From positions 1-23,853 of the forward strand of contig CAXKVR010000714.1 of the NCBI GenBank assembly GCA_964058845.1: a stretch of DNA of 23,853 nt, in the 5' to 3' direction. The notes under the pieces are model-generated. The model was given only the letters and a program-made list of their open reading frames with translations, searched no databases and was not told where the DNA came from. This document shows positions 7,415-15,660 of the stretch, one piece after another. The stretch is from Carex sylvatica. Taxonomy: Eukaryota > Streptophyta > Magnoliopsida > Poales > Cyperaceae. Every line of letters begins with the position of its first letter. The stretch's first letter is position 1. A program made the position numbers and the translations under genes.

Positions 7415-7604
7415 AGTAAGTTTTCTTACCTGAAAATAACTAATGGCTGAGTCATGCGTAAAAGCTGGCTTGTACATTAATGAAGATAGGGATCTTGGTC
7501 CTACTACAAATGGGAATAGAACAAAATTGTAGTGGGAGTTTTATTATTTGAATAAAACATTACATGAACAAAGCTAAAAATCTTTACAATTTAAAATGTA
7601 GAAC

Positions 7605-8331
7605 ATGACTAAATGAAACGTCTTTCTCATTACGTTCCTTACTCGATAAGAAAGACACACGTAAGGAAAAGGAATATGTTCTGAATACACCGGTCCCTAC
7701 TAAAATAGTAGAGAGCAGCTCTATCAGTACTCACATGCTTCGTAGGACAAGCAATGTTGAGAAGCTGAAGAAGCTTAACTGTTCGTTGAGCCACGAGTTG
7801 GCCACGGGCATTATCCTGAACTCACTTCCTCCCAGCTATTCGGGGTTCATCGTGAACTCCCATAAGCATGGGATGGATAAGAGCTTGCAGGAGCTCCAAG
7901 GGATGATTGAGGGTCAAGGATGGGGACATAGAGAAGAGCTCTCATGTCTTCATGATCCAAGAAGGTGGGAGGAAGATCAAGAAAAAGAAAGAAGGAAAAC
8001 GGCTACTAAGTACAAAGGCAAAGGGAAGCAGGTTCTTAATCAGAACACTCCCAAGATAAAGGTCTCTGCTTCCTATGACTGTTATTACTATAATAGCAAA
8101 AGTCACTGGAAGAGAAACTGCCCGAGGTATCTGGAAGATCTGAAATCTGGGAGAGACTCAGAAGTTTCAGTCTCTGGTATCAATGATATTGAAGTTAATG
8201 TTGCGACCTCTTTTAATGATTCGGTATTGAATACCAGATCATGTGCTCATATTTGTATGAATATGCACGCACTAATAAATAAGAGAAAGTTACGCAATAA
8301 GGAAGTACAACTCCGAGTTGGAAACGGAGCA
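7605..8331 (+). pseudogene. Copia gag remnant with internal deletions and a damaged zinc knuckle
   Basis: Gag would form the cytoplasmic virus-like particle. The likely start is ATG 7605. A one-base shift in the A-run near 7611 moves the frame, after which SFSLRSLL, EYVLNTPVP, SSSISTHML and LNSLPPSYSGFIVN appear in one frame. These are gag landmarks, but the spacers between them are far shorter than in the family, so large in-frame pieces are missing between about 7644-7670 and 7695-7712. The knuckle at 8080-8121 reads CYYYNSKSHWKRNC: the second Cys of CX2CX4HX4C is Tyr (codon 8089, TGT to TAT). An open frame runs from 7735 to a TGA at 8332, which is probably a mutated Arg codon. Confidence 0.8.
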
Positions 8332-8480
8332 TGAGTTGCAAGCCGCTACAGTCGGTATGATAGAGTTGTATTTGCCTAGCGGGCTTGTAATGGAATTAGA
8401 AAATGTATATTTTGTTCCAAGCATTTCCAGAAATATCATTTCAATCTCGTATTAAGAGATGAATGATTTCTCTTTTGTTA
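8230..8480 (+). pseudogene. Copia protease remnant, active site lost
   Basis: This is the aspartic protease that would cut the Gag-Pol polyprotein. The active-site motif normally starts with D-T-G. Here it reads NTRSCAHIC (codons 8230-8256), so the catalytic Asp is Asn and the Gly is Arg. Both fit single G-to-A changes. The protein can still be followed in the second half (MIELYLPSGLVMELENVYF, then PSISRNIISIS), but only after a +1 shift at about 8341, and another shift follows at about 8450. The enzyme cannot be functional. Confidence 0.75.
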
Positions 8481-8493
8481 TAAAAGATAATAG

Positions 8494-8796
8494 ATGTCTA
8501 TTTATAAAATTGAGACATATTATGGATCCTCTTGTATGATGAATGATTTATATATATTGGAAATGAACAAATTCGTGTTTAACATCAATAACAAACGACT
8601 CAAAGTATCTCATGAAAGTACGACTTACATGAGGCATTGTCGCCTTGGTCATATAAATGAGAAACGCATCAAGAAGTTACAAGAAATTGGACTTCTTGAT
8701 AGATTTGATCTTGAATCAATTAAACACATGCGAATCTTGTTTACATGGAAAAATGACCAATGCGTCTTTCTCCAAAAGGGGCGAAAGGGCAAGTGA
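8494..8796 (+). pseudogene. GAG-pre-integrase domain remnant
   Basis: NDLYILEM..., then HCRLGHINEKRIKKLQEIGLL, is the zinc-binding region (HHCC type) that precedes Copia integrase. The frame is open at 8494-8793. Near 8735 the conserved reading passes to the next frame (CESCLHGKMTNASFSKRGERAS), so a one-base indel separates it from the integrase core. Confidence 0.75.
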
Positions 8797-9962
8797 CTTA
8801 TCAGGTATTATATACACGGATGTATGTGGACCTATGAGTACTTGTGCAAGAAACAGTTATTACTACTTTATCACGTTTACTAATGATTTCAGTAAATATG
8901 ATTATGTCTACTTGATTAGACATAAGTCTGAATTCCTTGAAATTCTCAAAGGATTAAAGGGTCCTTGCAATGAAAGACTTCAGAAGGAACTCTGCTTTGG
9001 TCTTTCCGGCATACCTCTTTAATCATTGGCTTAAGACTGAAGTAGAAAATCAACTGAACAAAAGTATTAAGGCCTTACGATTGGACCGTAGAGGCAATTA
9101 CTTGTATTATGAGTTTAAAACGTACTTAAAGAAATGTGAGATAGTCTCACAGCTCACACCTCCGGGGACACCGCAATGAAACGGTGTTTCTGAAAGAAGG
9201 AAACGAACTCTGCTGGACATAGTTCATTCCATGATGAGTAACACCACTCTTTCAAAATCATTTTGGGGACACGCACTAGAAACTGCCGCACGAACAGTAA
9301 ATATGGTTCCATCTAAGTCAGTAGAAAAGACTCTGTACGAGTTATGGTTTGGAAAATCTCCAAATATGTCTTATCTTAAAATATGGGGTTGCGAAGTATT
9401 TGTCAAACGCCCGACGTCTGGCAAGCTTGATCCTAAATCTGACAAATGCTTTTTCGTAGGATATCCTAAGGAAACGAAAGGATATTACTTCTATTACCAG
9501 TCCGAGAACAAATTAGTTGTTGCTCGTCATGGTGTATTTTTGGAGAATGAGTTTCTCACAAAAGGAAGTAGTGGGAGTAATGTAATACTTGAAGAAATTC
9601 AAGATACATCACACAATACAATATCTGAACCAGATCAGATAATCCCACCACTTGATACTTCGGCTGATGAGCATCTGGAAGTACCAAATCCACAAGTAGC
9701 TGTGGAAGAGGTTCTAGTCCCGAGCTCAAGTACTTCAACGCAAGTTGAAGTAGAACTGGATCCGCAGACAGTTGTGGATCAAGTTCGACAGCCCGAAGAA
9801 CAAGTGCTACGTAGGTCAACAAGGACAGTCCATGCACCTGAGAGGTACTTGGGACTGCATGAGATCTCAGTTTTTGACACTGAAGATCTGCTGACCTATG
9901 CGGAAGCAATGGATAGACTCGACTCTGATAAATGGCTGAAGGCCATGAGATTCAAAATATAA
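8735..9962 (+). pseudogene. Copia integrase remnant with an embedded stem-loop module
   Basis: The enzyme would insert the cDNA into the nuclear genome. Motifs in order are IYTDVCGPM (Asp at 8819), LRLDRRGNY (Asp at 9084; the usual GGE is altered to RGN), and NGVSERR (Glu at 9192), so all three DDE residues survive. After them come the C-terminal GKSPNMSYLKIWGC and KCFFVGYPKETKGYYFY. Lesions are a frame change between about 8945 and 9030 caused by about 80 extra bases, a TGA at 9177 (probably from TGG) and a TAA at 9960 (probably from CAA). The inserted bases form stem-loop module M5. From about 9030 to 10605 the frame is otherwise continuous. Confidence 0.85.
8948..9026 (+). other. Stem-loop module M5 inside the integrase gene
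   Basis: Outer stem GATTAAAG 8952-8959 with CTTTAATC 9017-9024; TGC 8966-8968 with GCA 9009-9011; GAAAGAC 8972-8978 with GTCTTTC 9000-9006; apical CAG 8981-8983 with CTG 8992-8994 around AAGGAACT. The start AAAGGATTAAA matches module M0 in the LTR, and the loop core AGGAACT matches M3 in the leader. It interrupts integrase between EFLEI and KTEVENQLN. Confidence 0.7.
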
Positions 9963-9965
9963 TCC

Positions 9966-10607
9966 ATGTATGACAACACGGTCTGGAACCTAGTTGTACC
10001 ACTTGATGGGGTGAAACCCATAGCTAACAAGTGGGTTTTTAAAAGAAGAACAGACATGGATGGTAGTATGACTGTATACAAAGCACGGCTTGTAGCGAAA
10101 GGTTTCAAACAAATTCTCGGCGTAGATTATGATGAAACTTTCTCGCCCGTAGCTATGTTTAAGTCAATTCGGATACTCCTAGCAATTGCCGCATTTCATG
10201 ATTATGAAATATGGCAAATGGATGTCAAAACCGCCTTCTTAAATGGAAATTTAGAAGAGGATGTGTACATGACACAGCCTGAGGGTTTTGAAGATCCAAA
10301 GAATGCTGGGAAGGTATGCAAGCTTCTGAAATCCATTTATGGATTGAAGCAAGCATCACGGAGTTGGAATCTTCGATTTGACGAAGAAGTCAAAAAGTTT
10401 GACTTCGTCAGATGCGAAGAAGAACCGTGTGTGTACAGAAAAACTAGTGGGAGTGCCATCGCTTTTCTAATCTTATATGTAGATAACATACTCTTAATCG
10501 GAAACGATATTCCTCTGTTGGAATTAGCCAAGTCTTCATTTAAGAAAGTCTTAGCAATGAAGGACTTGGGCGAGACTGTCTATGTACTAGACATAGAGAT
10601 CTACTGA
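9966..10607 (+). pseudogene. Copia reverse transcriptase remnant, catalytic YVDD changed to YVDN
   Basis: RT would copy the element RNA into DNA in the particle. The open frame gives KWVFKRRTDMDG, YKARLVAKGFKQ, DYDETFSPVAMFKSIR, WQMDVKTAFLNG, YMTQPEGF and SIYGLKQASRSWN, all standard Copia RT blocks. DVKTAFLNG holds the first catalytic Asp. The YVDD box reads YVDN (codon 10485, GAC to AAC), which removes a metal-binding Asp. The frame stays open across LAMKDLGETVYVLDIEIY to TGA 10605, with another TGA at 10620; both look like CGA-to-TGA changes. It is fused in frame to integrase apart from the TAA at 9960. Confidence 0.92.
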
Positions 10608-11140
10608 GATAGATCGATTTGACTCATAGGATTGAGTCAAAGCATGTACATTGACAAAGTGTTGAATCGGTTCAACATGCAGGATTTCAGAAGGGGATTC
10701 CTGCCAATGAGTCATGGTGTACAGCTTAGCAAGACTCAGTGTCTTTCGATAACTGATGAGCAAAAGAGCAATGAGTAGAGTACTATACGCTTTGGCTATA
10801 GGCTCTATCAAGTACGCCATGTTGTGCACTCGCCCTAATAACTCGTACGCTTTGAGTATGACGAGTAGATATCAGGCTAATCCATGCTTGGAACATAGGA
10901 ATACTTCCAAGAGAGTTTCTGGATCAAAAGTTCCTTAGCGAACTAGGAGTGGTTCCAAGTGTTCAAGGCTCTGTGGACCTCTATTGAGACAACAATAGAG
11001 CTATAGCTCAGGCCAAGGAACAGAGAACGTACTCGAGATCCAAACATGTTCTATGACATTATCACCTAAAACGAGAGATCGTAAACATAATAAGATGATT
11101 ATAATTAATTATAAAAGATATAATTAATATAAAGGTGAAG
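10608..11140 (+). pseudogene. RT thumb and RNase H remnant
   Basis: Downstream of the stops, LIGLSQSMYIDKVLNRFNMQ, AIGSIKYAMLCTRPNNSYALSM and then GVVPSVQG, DNNRAIAQAKEQ and SRSKHVL can be read in shifting frames. The text jumps from SRYQANP (about 10885) to the late RNase H part, so most of the RNase H domain with its first acidic residues has been deleted. Stops interrupt Y*DNN and VL*HYH. The stretch at about 11092-11134 resembles LTR sequence rather than coding DNA. Confidence 0.75.
11092..11134 (+). repeat. LTR-U3-like patch within the end of pol
   Basis: AAGATGATTATAATTAATTA followed by an AT-rich tail matches 4984-5030 of the LTR with only a few substitutions and a short gap. It interrupts the C-terminal end of pol between IVNI and TADPLTR. 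Confidence 0.5.
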
Positions 11141-11276
11141 TAAAGATTTGTAAAAATTGACACAATCAGCAACACAGCTGATCCACTCACGAGAGCCTCT
11201 TACTCAAGCCATGTACCAGATACATACTGCTTCTATGTGCTTAAAACACATAAGAGATTGGTTATGAGGTTTTCTT

Positions 11277-11295
11277 AAAGATCTGCGAGATCTTT
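11277..11295 (+). other. Perfect hairpin near the 3' end of the internal region
   Basis: AAAGATCT (11277-11284) pairs with AGATCTTT (11288-11295) around GCG. It lies about 55 bp before the polypurine tract, in what would be the 3' untranslated part of the RNA. Confidence 0.5.
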
Positions 11296-11349
11296 TTAGA
11301 ATATTAGAGATTCGTATAAGTAGGACCTACAATGATTGGCTCCTAGCTT

Positions 11350-11360
11350 AAGTGGGAGAT
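11350..11360 (+). other. Polypurine tract
   Basis: AAGTGGGAGAT directly abuts the 3' LTR start (TGTTAG at 11361). It is the typical plant Copia plus-strand primer and is intact. Confidence 0.92.
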
Positions 11361-13331
11361 TGTTAGTTTGTAATAATCTAGAAGTCAATAATACGATAAA
11401 TTATCATAAAGCTTTGTTCATGAATTGAGTGATTAAATAAACTGTCATTTTGTTGCCTTGAATATTATTACATTTATGAATCATTCCTTTATCTGACTAG
11501 AGTCAATAACTGAAATTGTGAAACTTCATAATATAGATGATATATATTCTTAAAAGTCACTAACCGAGGTAATTAGCAGGAACACTAATTAACCGTTACA
11601 AGGTTAGTATGTGGATTAAAAGATGGTCAAGTTTTACAGACCACTGACAAGAGATGTCATTTTAATCACATAGATACATGTTATAGGAACATGGTATTTG
11701 ACAGACCCCGAATGAAACATTAAATGGAATTGTGTACGTGTCATTAATGTTTTCATTCAGTGTTAAGTTCTAAAGTATGAGGTATTCATCTTTCCTACTA
11801 AGAGATGTGTATGTGTGATTGTTATCTAACGCTGTCGGTAAAACGCAGTTATAACGGTAGCTTTTCGGTACACATAGCTTAGCTGAGGTAGTGATGGTTT
11901 ACCAAAAGTACTATTGTCCCTCGTATCTCTATACGAGCTATAGCATCACTGGGCCCTTTGATAGAGTTAGATTATCTGCTAGCGGTATAATTACAAGAGT
12001 AATTATATTTGATAATCTGCTCAAGATCAAGAAAAGATTAAGTTTGCAAGGATGACACACACCTACCTTGAAACTGATCTGATAGCTATGAGACGAAAGA
12101 ACTGACACGAGTAAAATAGTTTACTGGATCGTGATATTGTACAGTACAGCATCATCTGTGTAATTGGATGGTCGTGACGCGTTATGCCAGATGCCTCTCA
12201 TGATTATAGAAGTTAAAACATTTTTTAATTCTATTTACCAACATAACACAGATCCTATTGGGTCACACCGTATAGGAGCTAATCGGAGAATCTTATTGAT
12301 TAATTATAAATTGATTATAATTAATATTAAGATGGTTATAATTAATTATACATGATATAATTAAATTATAAATGTCATATAAATTGGCAAAGCAAAAATA
12401 AAAGGTTAATTTATAAACGTACCCGTTACGTTGTATAAAAGTTACCGAAACAATAAACCGCAAGAAATATAATTGTTCAGAATAATTATACGGATGTTAA
12501 ATTAAATTTGGGCCAAGGGCATTTTGGTCTTTTTACACATGACATGTCATCATCCTTATCCACATGACATGTCATCATCCTTATCCATTAAATGGCATTT
12601 TGGTAAATGGCATTTTGGTAAATGGCATTTTGGTAAATGGCATTTTGGTAATTCCCAAACCTCCTCAAATGCCTATAAATAGAGGGGTGAGGGTAAGAGA
12701 GAAAATTGCTAATTCACATCGTATCAGATTGTCAGATCGATTCGAGTTTCTATTTTCTCTCTTTCTCGGTTACGGTAGTTTACGGGATTTGGGATTCGGA
12801 AATAATAGATTTGCGAAAGTCGCGGTATTTCTGTTTTTGCTTATTAGTGAATCGGAATAACTGCGGGTCGTGAATAGTGTTATTTCGTCCTTTTCTCGGT
12901 GAATAGTGTTTTTGCAGAAAACCGCGGTTTACGGTATTTCTGGCAATAAGAAATAAACCGCTCTCTGGTTAGTCCTGGTGGATAACCGATAGAGGTATCA
13001 CACGTGTGATACTCTGAGACGAATCATTCCCTGGTGTAGCTCTTCTCGCTCAGCTACATTCCAATCTGAATTTGGAAACAAGGTATATACATGTTATATT
13101 AATCTATTTAACTGGTAAGTAGATTAATGTTTTAGAAATCAATTATGGAGTAGATCTGTAAAAGGATTAAATAGGGTTCTGATGTCAAAGGAATACGGAA
13201 GGTGGACCCCTTGGAATGTTTCCTGACATACCCCGTTTAATCCTTGGATTAAGATTAGAAGTAAAATTTTTGTTTTACGTTCTTTCCGCACTTAATCAAA
13301 TCAATGGGTTTGAACTGTCAAAACCCCAACA
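11361..13331 (+). repeat. 3' LTR of the Copia element
   Basis: It is the same length as the 5' LTR (1,971 bp) and differs, as far as I can read, only at 12174 (G versus A4829) and 12790 (T versus C5445). Both differences lie in a CG/CA or CG/TG context. It carries the same U3 arrays (12536-12649), TATA box (12674-12682), palindrome (12995-13012) and module M0 (13162-13245). Confidence 0.95.
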
Positions 13332-13336
13332 TGCCC
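13332..13336 (+). repeat. Right target-site duplication of the Copia element (TGCCC)
   Basis: TGCCC follows the CAACA end of the 3' LTR and matches 4011-4015. Confidence 0.93.
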
Positions 13337-13405
13337 ATCCCATAGTACCCGTCTACCCGTGATATCTGTGCCCGTGCCCGGATATGCCCAGCCCGCCTTG
13401 CCCTT
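13337..13405 (+). other. Probable 3' subterminal end of the hAT element
   Basis: A short C-rich stretch has repeated ACCCGT, GCCCGT and TGCCC motifs (ACCCGTCTACCCGTG, GTGCCCGTGCCCGG, CAGCCCGCCTTGCCC). It stands out from the AT-rich surroundings and mirrors GACGGGCAGGGCACG at 3975-3990 across the Copia insertion. Clustered short subterminal motifs are usual for hAT ends. The exact terminus and the matching left end were not found, so this remains inference. Confidence 0.4.
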
Positions 13406-15121
13406 ACCTGAGAGCAAAAACACTAGTCCTATACTATCATCATTGTTTGAAAATTTTCATCCGATCATCAATGGGCCGGCACTATTCCCACCCACACGCC
13501 TTCTGATTTTGTCCGATTTTCACTAAATTTCTAGCTGAGATATTATATGGCGAGACCACCTCAGGATCATAGACCTCATGGGTAACTAAATTTCCTGCTT
13601 CGTAAAATTTGTTAAGTTACTGCTGTATTAAATCAGAGAGGAGAACACGGAAGACGTGTAATGGCCACATGCTCCTTTGGGGCCCACACTGTCTCTATTT
13701 GTTAAGTTAACCATTTTTACATTTTTTTTTTCTATTTTTGTGTGCTGAGAATTATAATAAAGAACATATAGTGCTGTCTCGAATTGAATGTACCAATCAT
13801 TACAATATCATTCTTTGAGTATATTATTTTAGACATCATTTAAATCTACGTTGTATTATATAGTTAAAATATGTTTTTATTTTTATTTTATCAAATCATT
13901 TTTTGGTACCACTCTACTATATATATTACGGGAAATTGATGATATATAGTAACAATAATTTTTTGGCTTCTTGAAAAGTTTTTGTGTATCATTTTTTTAT
14001 AAATCATCTAAATTATCGCATGAGTTGTATTGATGCTAATATTTTATTATTCTTATTACTAAAATTTCTTTCTAAAATTACTCAAATAAGTTTATAAAAT
14101 TCAAGTATAATTTGAATTCTTATTGACTATGTTATTACAAGCTTATTTAGTGTAATTTTTTTTTTATTTTTTTTTACAAACTTATATTTAAATTATTTCT
14201 CAATGTTGCCTTTTTTATATTTTTTGATTATATATATATTATAGACACATTTTTTGTTGTTTGTTTTATGTCAAAGAGAGTACATAATTTTAATAAAAAG
14301 TTTTTAATATAATAAAATATAATATATTACAACAATAAAATTCAAAAATCTTCGTGTAATGCAATTGCAGAATACTTATTATTAACTAAATACATTTGAA
14401 ACAATTATATTAATGCAAGACTTCGCATCTAGTCAATTTAATAATTGAACGTATCATGAAAAGTAAGAGCTAGTTGCTTGTATCTTAATACTTTTGCGTG
14501 GTGGCCCATGATAATACTTATTTGTAGCAAAATTTACTTTTGATCCGACATGAATAGGACAATATTTGTGAAGGTAATAGTGTTTAATTTTTTGCCAACT
14601 GTATAGGGTTTATTAGAAATTAGGGTTTAATATTTTGCCGACTGTATTGTCATGACTCGTGAATACTCCTATCCGTAATACTAGTACGCTAAAAAATAAT
14701 ACGTTTCTATCAGTATACTCTCAGTAATAATATTTTTTTACCCTCACGAATATTATCTCATTATTGTAGTGAACCGGACAAAGCGAGAATTCACATCCAG
14801 TGAAATAGTGCAACAAATAGATCGGGATCATTCTTTCAACATGGCACACATGTCAAAACGGAGCCCCTAATTATATTGTATCCATAGGTACCGAATTGAA
14901 TTTAATCTGGCTGGAATTTAATTTGGTACATTATATTGGCCTGGTGTCCAGCTGGTTTTTTTTTGTCCTGAGCCAGAAGATCGACCTTCCATGACGAGAA
15001 GTGTTCAAATGCTGGGGGAAAACTTGGAAAATTTGCAAATGCCCCCAAACCCTGTAATGCCTTCTTCATATTGTGATGCTACTTCTGGCTAGCTAGGTAT
15101 TAGTCATCCGATTTTCAAATG
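13406..15121. other. Intergenic AT-rich DNA, no gene recognised
   Basis: No convincing ORF or exon on either strand. The left part (to about 13710) is of moderate GC content, and the rest is AT-rich with A and T runs. A short segment is repeated near 14580-14610 and 14625-14650 (GTTTAAT... then TTTTGCC then ACTGTAT). The motif CAAATGCCCCCAAAC occurs at about 15036 and again at about 15116 beside the foldback element. Confidence 0.5.
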
Positions 15122-15401
15122 CCCCCAAACAATTCGGTTCTCCGATTTTCAAAGTCTAGACAGTAAATTTATATTAAAATGTGCCTGGAGACCAAATTTT
15201 ATATTTTTTTGAAATTTTTTTACTATTTATTAAGCTAGTTTGAAAATCGCTGTTTTTAAATAGTGCAAAATTTTAATAAAAACATCAATTTTGAAACCAT
15301 CTTAATAAATAAATAAATAATTCAAAAAATGTAAACTTTGGTCTCCAAGCACATTTTAATATAGATTGAATATCTAACGGTTTGGATCGACTGTTTGGAC
15401 T
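15122..15401. mobile_element. Foldback (MITE-like) element of about 280 bp
   Basis: The arm from about 15170 to 15212 (TATATTAAAATGTGCCTGGA...) is matched in reverse complement by about 15321-15363 (...TCCAAGCACATTTTAATATA) with few mismatches. The pairing continues inward through TTTATTAAG and TTTTGAAA segments almost to the centre near 15256. It extends outward, less well, to CCAAACA (about 15125) and TGTTTGG (about 15392). There is no ORF. This fits a non-autonomous MITE or hairpin element whose superfamily is unknown; a clear target duplication was not seen. Confidence 0.65.
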
Positions 15402-15405
15402 TCTA

Positions 15406-15452
<47 letters not shown>
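15402..15452. repeat. (TC)n(TA)n compound microsatellite
   Basis: A run of TC dinucleotides (about 15405-15424) passes directly into TA dinucleotides (to about 15452). It lies at the right end of the foldback element, a common place for MITE-associated microsatellites. Confidence 0.9.
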
Positions 15453-15455
<3 letters not shown>

Positions 15456-15660
15456 CTCTGTAGTGTACATCTCTGCCATTTTATTAATTTTTATCTTTTT
15501 CTTGCTTTTGAAATTTGTTGCTGTCTCGTATCACTGTAATTAAAGTGCAAGAGGAGAATGTTTTTTGTTTCTTTTCCGAACCATGTTGAAGTTTTCTGCA
15601 ATTTTAGCACCTCCACTAGAAAACTTACAAAAATATCTTGTATTTCTGATTATAAACGGT

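Larger units (their letters stand above)
5987..7604 (+). other. Long structured untranslated leader of the Copia element
   Basis: About 1.6 kb lies between the LTR and the first gag ATG (7605) with no credible ORF. It is unusually rich in well-paired inverted repeats: 6122-6151, 6189-6210, 6207-6235, modules at 6359-6417, 6593-6673, 6928-7001 and 7064-7133, and hairpins at 7021-7041, 7041-7059, 7361-7386 and 7395-7414. Two of the modules sit in a diverged tandem duplication (6307-6469 and 6540-6725). A role in packaging, dimerisation or translation is plausible but unproven. Confidence 0.75.
4016..13331 (+). mobile_element. Complete-ended but protein-defective Ty1/Copia LTR retrotransposon
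   Basis: The 9,316-bp element has 1,971-bp LTRs (4016-5986 and 11361-13331), TG...CA ends and a 5-bp target duplication. It carries a tRNA-Met-type primer site at 5988-5999 and a polypurine tract abutting the 3' LTR. Integrase lies before reverse transcriptase, which defines Copia rather than Gypsy. The leader is long, about 1.6 kb before the gag ATG at 7605. Comparing the LTRs by eye shows only two differences (A4829/G12174 and C5445/T12790), so insertion was recent. In contrast gag has large internal deletions, and the zinc knuckle, protease and RT active sites are all mutated. The long LTRs and long leader recall the Angela/Tork group, but I did not establish the lineage. Confidence 0.96.

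Noticed and set aside
9556..10829. Minus-strand ORFs opposite integrase and RT
   Set aside because: They are antisense shadows of the plus-strand pol gene, which has clear domain motifs.
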